Numbered from the stretch's first letter, positions 8,332 through 16,653 are shown. The stretch: 64,000 nt of DNA from DATARH01 sp035550515 (GCA_035550515.1 DASZOZ010000020.1:19120-83119), one strand, 5' to 3'. The notes: a model not told the origin generated them from the letters alone. A program made the numbers and translations.

Positions 8332-8420
8332 GTACCCCCACCCCGGCCCTCCCCCGCTTGCGGGGGAGGGGGTTGGCCACCGCCAGCGCCTCCGCGGGGG
8401 AGGGTCGGGGTGGGGGTATG
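8332..8420. repeat. Composite GC-rich inverted repeat between glcE and glcF
   Basis: A perfect inner hairpin (8347-8370, arms CCCTCCCCCGC and GCGGGGGAGGG with a 2-base loop) sits inside a larger inverted repeat: ACCCCCACCCCGGCCCTCCC near 8334 pairs with GGGAGGGTCGGGGTGGGGGT near 8400-8417. The same core occurs at 46746-46820. In an operon such an element can stall RNA decay or attenuate the downstream gene; its role here is inferred. Confidence 0.75.
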
Positions 8421-8442
8421 GCGGCCGCCGTGAGGCTGCTCG

Positions 8443-9765
8443 ATGAGAACCGACTTCACCCCGGCGCAGCTGCTCGACCCCGACACGCAGGCATCGGAGA
8501 AGATCCTGCGCGCCTGCGTGCACTGCGGGTTCTGCACCGCGACCTGCCCGACTTACGTGTTGCTCGGCGACGAGCTCGACAGCCCGCGCGGCCGCATCTA
8601 CCTGATCAAGAACATGCTCGAGGCGGGCGGCCCGGTCGCGCCGGAGACCGTCACCCATATCGACCGCTGCCTGTCGTGCCTGGCCTGCATGACGACCTGC
8701 CCGTCGGGCGTCAATTACATGCACCTGGTCGACCATGGCCGCCGCCATATCGAGCAGCATTACCGCCGGCCCCTCGCCGAACGGCTGTTGCGGCGCGCGC
8801 TGGGATCGGTGCTGACCCGGCCGGAGCGGTTCCGCGCGGCATTGAAGGCTGCCGCCCTGGCCAGGCCCTTCGCCGCGCTGCTGCCGGCGCGGCTGCGCGC
8901 CATGCTGAACTTCGCGCCGGCGCGGCTGCCCCCGGCCTCGCCGGTCGACCGGCCGCAGGTCTTTCCGGCGGTCGGCGCGCGCAGGATGCGGGTCGCGCTG
9001 CTGCCCGGCTGCGCCCAGCAGGTGCTGATGCCCGCCATCAACGAAGCGACCATCCGCCTGCTGACCCGGCACGGCTGCGAGGTCGTCATCACCGAAGCCA
9101 GCGGCTGCTGTGGCGCGCTGGTGCATCACCTCGGCCAGGAAGCACCGGCGCTGGCCTTCGCCAAGGCCAATATCGACGCCTGGGAGCGCGAGCGCGACAC
9201 CGCCGGCCTCGACGCGATCGTCGTCAACGCCTCGGGCTGCGGCACCACGGTCAAGGATTACGGTTTCATGCTGCGCGAGGACCCGGTCTATGCCGGGAAG
9301 GCGGCGCGGATCAGCGTGCTCGCCCGCGACGTGTCGGAGATCGCTGCCTCGCTGGGCGTCGAACGGCGGACGGAAGAAGGCCTGGGGTTGCGCGTCGCCT
9401 ACCATTCGGCCTGCTCGCTGCAGCACGGGCAGAAGCTGCACCGCGAGCCGCGGGCGCTGCTTGCCGCCGCCGGGTTTGACGCGGCCGACATCCCCGAGGG
9501 CCATCTGTGCTGCGGCTCAGCCGGGACCTACAACCTGCTGCAGCCTGAATTGGCAGACGCGTTGCGCGCGCGCAAGCTGGCCAACATCGCGCTGACCGGG
9601 GCGCAGGTGGTGGCGGCAGGCAATATCGGCTGCATCGCGCAGCTCGCCGCCGGCGCGCCGGTGCCGGTCGTGCACACGGTCGAGCTGCTTGACTGGGCGA
9701 GCGGCGGGCCGCTGCCGCCGGCGCTCAGCCGGGTGCTGCGCGGCGGCGCGCCAGGGCCGGAATGA
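8443..9765 (+). CDS. glcF: Glycolate oxidase iron-sulfur subunit GlcF
   Basis: 440 aa. Two [4Fe-4S] ferredoxin motifs: CVHCGFCTATCP (Cys25, 28, 31, 35) and CLSCLACMTTCPSG (Cys77, 80, 83, 87). Two Cys-rich CCG domains follow, seen as GCCGALVHHLGQ and LCCGSAGTYNLLQPELA, the arrangement of GlcF and related electron-transfer subunits. It carries electrons from GlcD/GlcE to the respiratory chain at the inner membrane. Last gene of glcDEF. Its final 41 bp overlap the 3' end of the convergent VTT-domain gene. Confidence 0.93.
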   Translation: MRTDFTPAQLLDPDTQASEKILRACVHCGFCTATCPTYVLLGDELDSPRGRIYLIKNMLEAGGPVAPETVTHIDRCLSCLACMTTCPSGVNYMHLVDHGRRHIEQHYRRPLAERLLRRALGSVLTRPERFRAALKAAALARPFAALLPARLRAMLNFAPARLPPASPVDRPQVFPAVGARRMRVALLPGCAQQVLMPAINEATIRLLTRHGCEVVITEASGCCGALVHHLGQEAPALAFAKANIDAWERERDTAGLDAIVVNASGCGTTVKDYGFMLREDPVYAGKAARISVLARDVSEIAASLGVERRTEEGLGLRVAYHSACSLQHGQKLHREPRALLAAAGFDAADIPEGHLCCGSAGTYNLLQPELADALRARKLANIALTGAQVVAAGNIGCIAQLAAGAPVPVVHTVELLDWASGGPLPPALSRVLRGGAPGPE

Positions 9766-10414
9766 TAATGGTCAGCGTCAGCGCGCCGAGCCCTACCGCG
9801 GTCGGCAGCAGCCAGTCGCCGGCGCCGCGCATCGCGCGCTCGCCCGCCGCGCCGAGGTCGACCACGGCGACCGTCATCGGCAGCTGGCCGAGAAACGTTC
9901 CGAGCGCGTAGTCGCCGAGCCTCACCCGGGTCAGGCCCAGCGCGTAGTTCACCAGGCTGTGCGGCAATACGGGAATGAGGCGGATCAGCGTCACGCTGCG
10001 CCAGCCGCCGCGTTCGGCACGGTCGAGCAGCGCCGTCAACCGTGTCCAGCGCGTCGGGTCGAACAACCCGGCATGGACATAGCGGGCGACCACAAAGCCG
10101 ACGACAGCCCCTATCACGCCGCCGAGCGCGGCCCAGAGCAGCCCCCACCACACGCCGAAGACGATGCCGGCGGCAAAGCCCAGCACCGTGCGCGGCATAA
10201 AGGTCAGGCTGGCGACGATATGCAGGGCCAGGAAGACCAGCGGCGCCGCCGGGTGGGTGCGGATCATGCCGGCCAGGGTCGCCGGGTCGAAATCGCCGCG
10301 CCAGCGCCAGGCGGCGGCGATCGCGACGACGATGCCGAGCGCGACCAGGCCTTGGCCGGCTCGCCGCACGCTGCCCAGCAGCGGCGGCGACGCGCCGAGC
10401 TTGGCGTCGCTCAT
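9725..10414 (-). CDS. TVP38/TMEM64 (VTT domain) membrane protein
   Basis: 229 aa integral membrane protein. An N-terminal hydrophobic helix (about residues 20-38) is followed by the VTT/SNARE-associated core: FMPRTVLGFAAGIVFG, LWAALGGVIGAVVGFVVARY, LIRLIPVLPHSLVNYALGL and a final transmembrane segment. The family is related to DedA proteins and to eukaryotic TVP38, TMEM41B and VMP1, several of which move lipids across membranes. The ATG overlaps the stop of the polyprenol-phosphate glycosyltransferase by 4 bp (10411-10414), which argues for a joint role, for example return of a lipid carrier. The 3' end overlaps convergent glcF by 41 bp. Confidence 0.85.
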   Translation of the reverse strand: MSDAKLGASPPLLGSVRRAGQGLVALGIVVAIAAAWRWRGDFDPATLAGMIRTHPAAPLVFLALHIVASLTFMPRTVLGFAAGIVFGVWWGLLWAALGGVIGAVVGFVVARYVHAGLFDPTRWTRLTALLDRAERGGWRSVTLIRLIPVLPHSLVNYALGLTRVRLGDYALGTFLGQLPMTVAVVDLGAAGERAMRGAGDWLLPTAVGLGALTLTIIIPALARRRAAPG

Positions 10415-11187
10415 GCGACCGGGGCCGCCGGCGCCGCGCGACGGCGCGCCGTGGCCGGCGCGGCGGCGTCCTCGCCGATCACCGTCGGCAGGCTTTGCCG
10501 GCGGCGCAACCACATGACGCCGAACAGATCGCTGATCCCGACCCATAGCCGGTCGAACACGCCGTATTTCGACACGCCCCGCTCGCGCGGCCGGTGGTTG
10601 ACCGGGAGCGAGCGGACGATGCCGCCCTCGCGCAGCACCAGCGCCGGCAGGAAACGGTGCAGATGGTCGAAATAGGGCAGGTCGAGAAACAGCGCGCGCG
10701 GAAACAGCTTCAGGCCGCAGCCGGTGTCGGGGGTGTCGTCGTGCAGCATGCGCCGGCGGATGCCGTTGGCGATTTTCGAGGCGCGGCGCTTGCTCCAGCT
10801 GTCCTGCCGGCGCGCGCGGTGGCCGGCGATCAGCAGCGGCGGCTCGGCCGGCGCCGCTTTCGCGATCTGCCACAGCGACGGCAGGTCGGCCGGGTCGTTC
10901 TGCCCGTCGCCGTCGAGCGTCGCGATCCAGTGCCCGCGAGCGGCGCGCACGCCGCTGCGGATCGCCGCGCTCTGGCCGCAGCTTCCGGCATGGGTCACGA
11001 CCCGCAGCCGCGGGTTCGCCGCGGCGAGCCGCGCCAGCTCGGCGGCGGTGCCGTCATCGCTGCCGTCGTCGACATAGACGATCTCGTAGGCGACGCCCTT
11101 GCCGTCGAGCGCGGCGTCGATCTCGGCGACGAGCGGCACGATATTGCCGGCCTCGTTCTTGACCGGGATGACGATCGACAGGTCCAT
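10411..11187 (-). CDS. GT2 glycosyltransferase, polyprenol-phosphate sugar transferase type
   Basis: 258 aa from the ATG at 11187 (MDLSIVIPVKNEAGN). GT-A fold with VYVDDGSDDGT, LDGDGQNDPADLP (DxD region) and a conserved end SLPVNHRPRERGVSKYG, the pattern of dolichol- or undecaprenol-phosphate mannosyl/glucosyl transferases (DPM1/ArnC/GtrB group). These move a sugar from a nucleotide donor to a polyprenyl phosphate on the cytoplasmic face. There is no C-terminal membrane pair as in ArnC or GtrB, so it resembles the soluble DPM1 form. Lies 25 bp after the Rieske oxygenase stop and overlaps the next gene by 4 bp. Confidence 0.85.
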   Translation of the reverse strand: MDLSIVIPVKNEAGNIVPLVAEIDAALDGKGVAYEIVYVDDGSDDGTAAELARLAAANPRLRVVTHAGSCGQSAAIRSGVRAARGHWIATLDGDGQNDPADLPSLWQIAKAAPAEPPLLIAGHRARRQDSWSKRRASKIANGIRRRMLHDDTPDTGCGLKLFPRALFLDLPYFDHLHRFLPALVLREGGIVRSLPVNHRPRERGVSKYGVFDRLWVGISDLFGVMWLRRRQSLPTVIGEDAAAPATARRRAAPAAPVA

Positions 11188-11212
11188 AAGCTCAGCGGGA
11201 AACGGCAAAAAG

Positions 11213-12358
11213 TTAAGTCGCAGCCAAGGCCGACGCGATGCTCTTGTGGAAATGCTGCAGCGCGGGTTCGTTGCGGCCGAAGATGATCGCGTCCTGGGCG
11301 CCGGAGGCGAACCCCTTCTGCATGCCTTCGCAGGTGGGAAAATCCTCCATCTCGACCGTCGCCATCAGCAGGTTGAAGTTGCGGTCCCAATGGTCCTTGG
11401 CCTTGGGGTTGGTCACCGGCTCGGGGACATAGAGCGAGACGTACAGCACCGTCTCGTCCACTGTGTCGCCGGGGAAGAAATGCCAGGTCTCGACGTGGTC
11501 GCGCTGATAGGTGAAGACCGTGTTGGGGAACAGCACGCAGATCACCACGGTGTTGTCGAACACGTCCCACTGTTCCTCGGGCACGCCGCGCAGCGTCTCG
11601 AAGGTTTTGCGGGCGGCCACCATGCGGTGGTTCGCGCCGAACGCGTCGAAGGTGCAGCGGTTGCTGTAGAACAGCGGGTCGACCGTGTTGGGATGCAGGT
11701 GCTGCAGGTGGTAGGTCTCGCCGAACGTGTCGACGCCGAGCTTCCAGTTCATCTTCCGTCGCAGCACGCGGGTCTCGTAATGGTGGTAGGTGTCGAGCCC
11801 GTAGGCAGCGAGGTCGCCGGTGAGGCCGCCGAGCATCCGGTCGACATCGAACCGGCCATGAGGGTCGGGGCTGAGCCAGATCGTCCCGTATTTCTCGACC
11901 ACCGGGATGCGGGTCAGACCGTGCGTGGCGCGATCGGCGGCGGCAAAGGAGGCCTCGTCCGGGCGGGCGATCAGCGCGCCGTCGAGCCCGTAGCACCAGC
12001 CGTGATAGGGGCAGCGGAAATCGCGCTCGCCGCAGCCGCTGCCTTCGGCGACCCGCGCGCCGCGATGGCGGCAGACATTGAGGAACCCGCCGAGCTGCCC
12101 GTCCTTGCCGCGGACCAGCAGCAACGGCACGCCGGCATAATCGTGGGTCATCCAGTCGCCGGGGTTCGGCAGCAGCGCCGACAAGCCGACGTTGAAGGCG
12201 CCCTTGCGGAAGAACAGCTCGCGCTCGGCGGCGGCCTGCTTCTCGCAGGTGTAGTCCGTGACCGGGTTGCGGTAGATGCCGTCGGCGAGCGCGGTGGTGC
12301 GCTTGTCGAGATAGGTGAACAGCTTGCGCGCCTCGGCGATCTGGTCTTCCCGGCGCAT
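11213..12358 (-). CDS. Rieske non-heme iron oxygenase, large subunit
   Basis: 381 aa. Rieske [2Fe-2S] ligands Cys96/His98 (NVCRHRGARV) and Cys116/His119 (FRCPYHGWCYG); catalytic-domain iron ligands in FGETYHLQHLHP (His217 and His222), with the bridging Asp just before (GVDTF). The family hydroxylates or demethylates aromatic rings, quaternary amines or similar compounds and needs a reductase, which is not adjacent. The start at 12358 is preceded by GGGAGG. Upstream on the same strand are two MFS transporters that could import the substrate; downstream genes belong to lipid-linked sugar metabolism. Substrate unknown. Confidence 0.87.
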   Translation of the reverse strand: MRREDQIAEARKLFTYLDKRTTALADGIYRNPVTDYTCEKQAAAERELFFRKGAFNVGLSALLPNPGDWMTHDYAGVPLLLVRGKDGQLGGFLNVCRHRGARVAEGSGCGERDFRCPYHGWCYGLDGALIARPDEASFAAADRATHGLTRIPVVEKYGTIWLSPDPHGRFDVDRMLGGLTGDLAAYGLDTYHHYETRVLRRKMNWKLGVDTFGETYHLQHLHPNTVDPLFYSNRCTFDAFGANHRMVAARKTFETLRGVPEEQWDVFDNTVVICVLFPNTVFTYQRDHVETWHFFPGDTVDETVLYVSLYVPEPVTNPKAKDHWDRNFNLLMATVEMEDFPTCEGMQKGFASGAQDAIIFGRNEPALQHFHKSIASALAAT

Positions 12359-12430
12359 CCCTTGCCTCCCGGTCGCGTTCCTGCCGAGAGAAATACCAGA
12401 ACCGCCGTCGCCGGGCACCACCTTTGCCGC

Positions 12431-12463
12431 GAAAGAAAACGGCCGGCGCGCGGCCGGCCGTTT
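12431..12463 (-). terminator. Rho-independent terminator after MFS transporter 1
   Basis: Perfect 10-bp stem (AAACGGCCGG at 12437-12446 with CCGGCCGTTT at 12454-12463) and a 7-base loop. Read on the minus strand it is followed by a TTTTCTTTC tract, 37 bp after the MFS stop codon. It separates the transporter from the Rieske oxygenase. Confidence 0.75.
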
Positions 12464-12499
12464 CCGCTTCGGCCCGGACTTTGGCCCGGGCCGCCGCGC

Positions 12500-13906
12500 C
12501 TACTGCGCTGCCGGCGCCTGGAGCGGCCGGGGATCGGGCGCCGCCCCGCGGGTCATCTGGGCGTCGATCTCGTCGATCGTGCGGCCGCGCGTTTCCATGC
12601 CGATGAGCCAGAACGCCACCGCCCCGAGCAGGTACCAGGCGGCGAAATAGGTGAAGCCGGGGACCAGCGCGTCGAGCGTCGCGGTGGGCTTGACGTAATT
12701 CGACGAGCCGGCGATCAGCGCCAGCCCGGCCGGGCCGATGAATTTCCCGAGATTGCCGACGCCGTACACAAAGCCCATGCCGCTGCCGCGTAGCCGGGCC
12801 GGCCACATCTCGCCCATATAGGGGCCGACGATCGAGTAGTTGCCGCTGCCGAAGAAGTTCTGCAGCAGGATCATCAGGAAAAACAGCGACATGCCGCCGA
12901 CGAACACGCTGTGCAGATACCCCGCCATGAACATGAAGAAGGCGGCGACGATGCAGGCGAAGATCCCCGATGCGCGGCGTCCCCAGGCGTCGGAAATCCA
13001 CGAGCAGAAGAAGCGGCCGGTGATCGCCGACAGGCTGATCCACACCACCAGCTTCGACGCCTCGGGCGGCGTGACGCCGAGCACCATGACGAACAGCGTC
13101 ACCTGCCACAGCGACAGGCCGACGCCGCCGGTCTGGGTCAGTCCGGTCAAGCAGCCGGCAAAGATGCTGCGCGGGTATTTGAAGATCTCCAGCCAGCGCG
13201 TGTGCTCGACCGGCGGCAACCGCTCGGGCAAAGAGATCTTCGCCGGGTCGATCATCAGCGCCCAGGCCAGCGATTTGCGCGCCTCGTCGACGCGTCCGCG
13301 CCGCAGCAGCCAATGCGGCGATTCGGGGACGAAGGCGCGGATGTAGAGGCACAGCAGGGCGGGCAACAGCCCCATCGCGACCATGCCGCGCCAGCCGATA
13401 TAGGGCGCGGCAAAGGCGCCCAGCAAACCGGCGAGGAGGCCGCCGGCCGGCAGCATCGTCGTCGTCAGCCCGGTGAACCAGCCGCGCTTATGCGCCGGCG
13501 AAAACTCCTGCATCAGGGTGATGTCGACCGAATAAAGCCCGGTCACCCCGAAACCGACCAGGAAGCGGCAGGCGACGAGGTATATCCAGGCGCCTTCGGG
13601 GGTCAGCGCCATCGCGCCGGTGGCGACCGAGACGTTGAGCACCGCCGCGACCAGCGCCGTCCGCCGCCCGACCTTGTCGGCCATCCAGCCGTAGAGCAGC
13701 GAGCCGAACGGCGCGCTGACCCCCGACGCCAGCAGGATGGCGCCCGACTGCCCGTAGGTCAGGTGCCAATTCTTGACGACGAAGGCGAGGACGAAACTGA
13801 TGAGGTAGAAATCGAAGAAATCCAGCATGTCGCCGAGTGTTGCGGCGCCGGCGATCTTCCACTGGTTCCGTGTCAGCTTTTGCTGTTTTTCTAATAGGTC
13901 CAGCAT
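12500..13906 (-). CDS. MFS transporter, sugar/aromatic acid symporter type (copy 1)
   Basis: 468 aa, 12 predicted membrane segments. MFS signatures: DMLDFFDFYLIS in TM1, GWMADKVGRRTALV in the TM2-3 loop, ACRFLVGFGVTGLYSVD, PESPHWLLRRGRVDEA after TM6, and the second-half loop WISDAWGRRASG. The Asp-rich TM1 (DMLDFFDFY) is like the aromatic acid:H+ symporter and metabolite:H+ symporter groups. GGGAGG precedes the ATG. A palindrome TCTAC-AGC-GTAGA (13959-13971) lies about 53 bp upstream of the start. It is a diverged paralog of the next gene, has its own terminator, and is upstream of a Rieske oxygenase, so a catabolic substrate is likely. Confidence 0.87.
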   Translation of the reverse strand: MLDLLEKQQKLTRNQWKIAGAATLGDMLDFFDFYLISFVLAFVVKNWHLTYGQSGAILLASGVSAPFGSLLYGWMADKVGRRTALVAAVLNVSVATGAMALTPEGAWIYLVACRFLVGFGVTGLYSVDITLMQEFSPAHKRGWFTGLTTTMLPAGGLLAGLLGAFAAPYIGWRGMVAMGLLPALLCLYIRAFVPESPHWLLRRGRVDEARKSLAWALMIDPAKISLPERLPPVEHTRWLEIFKYPRSIFAGCLTGLTQTGGVGLSLWQVTLFVMVLGVTPPEASKLVVWISLSAITGRFFCSWISDAWGRRASGIFACIVAAFFMFMAGYLHSVFVGGMSLFFLMILLQNFFGSGNYSIVGPYMGEMWPARLRGSGMGFVYGVGNLGKFIGPAGLALIAGSSNYVKPTATLDALVPGFTYFAAWYLLGAVAFWLIGMETRGRTIDEIDAQMTRGAAPDPRPLQAPAAQ

Positions 13907-14000
13907 GAGCGTGAGCCTCCCTTGGAGGCGAAACCATGCCGTTGCCCGAGGGGCAGGGTCTACAGCGTAGATTATTCAGTCAATTTCATCTTCTATCTGA

Positions 14001-14033
14001 AAAAGCGGCGGCCGGAATTCATCCGGCCGCTTC
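14001..14033 (-). terminator. Rho-independent terminator after MFS transporter 2
   Basis: Stem formed by AAGCGGCGGCCGGA and TCCGGCCGCTT around ATTCA (14003-14032), followed on the minus strand by CTTTTTCAG. It lies about 20 bp after the MFS 2 stop and isolates the two paralogs. Confidence 0.75.
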
Positions 14034-14053
14034 CCCGCAGATCCCGGCACGAT

Positions 14054-15484
14054 TCATTCGGCGGCGGCGCCCGCGCCCGCGGCAGTTCGGGCGGGCGCCG
14101 GCGCACCGTCGAGCGCGTGGTCCATCTCGTCGAAGGTGCGTCCCTTGGTTTCCGGCCCGAAGATATAAAAGCCGATGATCCCGAGCGCATACCACGAGGC
14201 GAAGTAGATAAAGGCCGGGGCGAGCATCTTCAGGTTCGGCGCCGCCGGCTTGATGATGTCGCCGGCGCCCATGATGAGCGCCAGTCCCAGCGGCCCGAAC
14301 ACCTTGCCGCCGAGATTGCCGACGCCGTAGCTCATGCCCATGCCGCTGCTGCGCAGGCGCGACGGCCAGATCTCGGCCATGTACGGACCGACCACGGTGT
14401 AGATGGCGCTGCTGAAGAAGCCTTGCGCCACGATCAGCATGTAGAACACCGACCAGCCGCCGATATAGGCATCGTAGAGATATCCGGCCGCCACGATGAG
14501 CAGCCCCGCCATCAGGCAATAGAGCGAGCCGGAGCCGCGGCGTCCGAGCGGCTCGATCAGCGCGGCGATGCTGAAGCGGCCGAGAATGCCGGCGAGATTG
14601 ACAAAGATCATCAGGTAAGCCGCGTGCGCCGGGCTCGTGTTGAGCACGATGACGAGCAGCGTCGCACCCCACAAGCCGAGCGAGGAGCCGCCCGTCTGGG
14701 TCAGGCCGGTGAACCAGCCCGCGGCCACCAGCCGCGGATACTTGAACAGGTCGAGCCAGCGGGTCGGCGCGGAATGCGGCACGCTGGCGGGCAGCGTGAT
14801 CTCTTTCGGATCGATCATCAACGCCCAGGCGAGGGCCTTGCGCGCCTCCTCCATCCGGCCCATCCGCATCAGCCAACGCGGCGATTCCGGCACCCAGAGG
14901 CGGATCATGAACACCAGCACGATCGGCGACAGGCCGACCAGGAACAGCCCCCGCCAGCCGATCACCGGCAGCAGCGACGCCGCGATGACGCCGGCCAGCA
15001 GGCTGCCGCCCGGCAACAACGTCGTGATCAGCGCCGCGACCCAGCCGCGCTTGTAGGCGGGGATGAACTCCTGCACCAGCGGCAGGTCGATCGTGAAGAT
15101 CCCGGCATTGCCGATCCCGACAAAGAAGCGGAAGAACATCAGGAACAGCCAACCGGGGACGATGCCGCCCGGCCCGGGCGTGAAGACCATCATGCCGGTG
15201 GCGAGCGAGATCGTGACCGCCGACCAGATGAAGACGGTGCGACGGCCGATCTTGTCGCCGAGCCAACCCCAGACAAAAGCACCGGGCACCGCGCCGAGGC
15301 CCGACGCCAGCAGGATCGAACCGCCCTGCCAATAGGTCAGCGACCATTCCTTGGTCAGCGCCGCCGTGACATAGCCGATCAGGAAGAAATCAAAGAAATC
15401 GAGCAGGTCGGCGACATTGGCCGTGCAGATCAGCTTCCACTGGTTGCTGGTCAGGCGGGTCTGCTGCTCCAGGCGTTCGAACAT
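14054..15484 (-). CDS. MFS transporter, sugar/aromatic acid symporter type (copy 2)
   Basis: 476 aa from the ATG at 15484, preceded by AGGGGAG. Same architecture as copy 1, with matching motifs at the same places: LTSNQWKLICTANVADLLDF against LTRNQWKIAGAATLGDMLDF in copy 1, WGWLGDKIGRRTVF, PESPRWLMRMGRMEEARKAL, GLTQTGGSSLGLWGATLLVI, and the C-terminal ETKGRTFDEMDHAL. The pair clearly arose by tandem duplication and then diverged across the whole length. Likely an inner-membrane proton-driven importer of a small organic acid. An unusual hairpin-rich leader lies upstream (15676-15720). Confidence 0.87.
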   Translation of the reverse strand: MFERLEQQTRLTSNQWKLICTANVADLLDFFDFFLIGYVTAALTKEWSLTYWQGGSILLASGLGAVPGAFVWGWLGDKIGRRTVFIWSAVTISLATGMMVFTPGPGGIVPGWLFLMFFRFFVGIGNAGIFTIDLPLVQEFIPAYKRGWVAALITTLLPGGSLLAGVIAASLLPVIGWRGLFLVGLSPIVLVFMIRLWVPESPRWLMRMGRMEEARKALAWALMIDPKEITLPASVPHSAPTRWLDLFKYPRLVAAGWFTGLTQTGGSSLGLWGATLLVIVLNTSPAHAAYLMIFVNLAGILGRFSIAALIEPLGRRGSGSLYCLMAGLLIVAAGYLYDAYIGGWSVFYMLIVAQGFFSSAIYTVVGPYMAEIWPSRLRSSGMGMSYGVGNLGGKVFGPLGLALIMGAGDIIKPAAPNLKMLAPAFIYFASWYALGIIGFYIFGPETKGRTFDEMDHALDGAPAPARTAAGAGAAAE

Positions 15485-15763
15485 GCGTGCTCCCCTTTCG
15501 TCGACCGCTTCCGTGGACGATGGGCAGACACATGCGAAGCAGCCCAAGGGGCACCGGCCAAGTCGGACCGGCCGTCAGTTCGCAAAGCCTCGCAAGGTGC
15601 TTGCCCGCCGATCCGCTGGGCTGGTCGCTCTCCTGTTGCGTGACGCAAACGGCTTGACGCCGCCTTGTTGGCGTCCTCCGTCTTGATACGGAGTTCCGAT
15701 ATCCGATGAAGGTATCGGAAAAATCCGGGAGCGCCTAGTCGTTTGCCGGTCGCCGTTGGCGCA
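15485..15763. other. Intergenic leader with palindrome and two adjacent hairpins
   Basis: About 280 bp between the MFS 2 start and the YccA-family terminator, no gene seen. It contains TTGCG-TGA-CGCAA (15636-15648), a possible operator, and two back-to-back inverted repeats: CTCCGT/ACGGAG (15676-15693) and TTCCGATA/TATCGGAA (15694-15720). On the minus strand these would form part of the long leader of the MFS 2 transcript. Confidence 0.5.
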
Positions 15764-15794
15764 AAAAAATCGGCCGGGCGCCAAGGCCCGGCCG
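15764..15794 (-). terminator. Rho-independent terminator of the YccA-family gene
   Basis: Stem CGGCCGGGC (15771-15779) with GCCCGGCCG (15786-15794), loop of 6, followed on the minus strand by ATTTTTTTGC. It lies about 30 bp after the stop codon. A strong intrinsic terminator. Confidence 0.85.
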
Positions 15795-15823
15795 GTGGAT
15801 GTCCGCTCTGGTTTTGCCGGCGC

Positions 15824-16540
15824 CTAGTCGCGGCGCACGCCGAGCAGCTGGATCAGCATCATGAACAGGTTGACGAAATCGAGATAGAGCCGCAGCGCGC
15901 CCATGATGGCGGTCTTGCCGGCGACCTCGTAGCCCGCACCTTCATAGTAGGTCTCTTTGATCGCCTGCGTGTCGTAGGCGGTCAGGCCGGTAAACACCAG
16001 AACGCCGATCACCGAGATCGCGAACTGAACCGCCGTCGACCCGACAAACATGTTCACCAGCGAGGCGATGACGATGCCGATCAGCCCCATGAACAGGAAC
16101 GAGCCGAACTGCGCCAAATCGCGCCGCGTCGTATAGCCGTAGAGGCTCATCGCCGCAAAGGTGCCGGCGGTGATGAAGAACACGCGGGCGACGCTTGCGC
16201 CGGTGAACACCAGGAACACCGAGGCCAGCGATATCCCCATCAGCGCCGCATAAGCCCAGAAGATGCCCTGCGCGGCCGCGACCGAGAGCCGGTTGATGCC
16301 GAACGAGAGCAGCATCACGAGGCCGAGCGGCGCCAGGATCACCAGCCAGATCACCGGGGTGCGGGCGATCGACATGTAAAGCCCGGAATTGGCGAAGACG
16401 TAGGCGACGATGCCCGTCAGCGCCAGCGCCGACGCCATGTAGTTATAAATGCGCAGCATATAGTTGCGCAGGCCGACATCGATGTCGAGCTGCGTAGCCG
16501 CCGAACGATCCGTCCAGCGGGGCTGCGAGCCATAGGCCAT
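15824..16540 (-). CDS. Bax inhibitor-1/YccA family membrane protein
   Basis: 238 aa from the ATG at 16540, with GGAGG upstream. Seven hydrophobic segments and family motifs: LRNYMLRIYNYMASALALTG at the first helix, TGLTAYDTQAIKE (the Asp pair region typical of TMBIM proteins) and ALRLYLDFVNLFMMLIQLLG at the C-terminus. In E. coli the relative YccA modulates FtsH protease; BI-1 proteins in general act as pH-sensitive calcium leak channels. Monocistronic, with a promoter at 16582-16610 and a terminator at 15764-15794. Confidence 0.9.
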   Translation of the reverse strand: MAYGSQPRWTDRSAATQLDIDVGLRNYMLRIYNYMASALALTGIVAYVFANSGLYMSIARTPVIWLVILAPLGLVMLLSFGINRLSVAAAQGIFWAYAALMGISLASVFLVFTGASVARVFFITAGTFAAMSLYGYTTRRDLAQFGSFLFMGLIGIVIASLVNMFVGSTAVQFAISVIGVLVFTGLTAYDTQAIKETYYEGAGYEVAGKTAIMGALRLYLDFVNLFMMLIQLLGVRRD

Positions 16541-16581
16541 AGAAAGCCTCCGAAGGTTCAGGGACCACTCCCCACGCGCCC

Positions 16582-16610
16582 AATATTGGCACAATCCGTA
16601 GGGGTTTCAA
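16582..16610 (-). promoter_or_regulatory. Promoter of the YccA-family gene
   Basis: On the minus strand TTGAAA (16610-16605) and AATATT (16587-16582) are 17 bp apart, 5/6 and 4/6 matches to the sigma-70 consensus. Transcription would start near 16575, about 35 bases before the ATG. Confidence 0.5.
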
Positions 16611-16653
16611 GCAACGCACGACGGTGGTCCGGCTTCCGCGGATTAAATCGCTG

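Noticed and set aside
10995..13352. 785-codon open frame on the minus strand
   Set aside because: Runs out of frame through the GT2, Rieske oxygenase and MFS genes, all of which have complete motifs and ribosome-binding sites.
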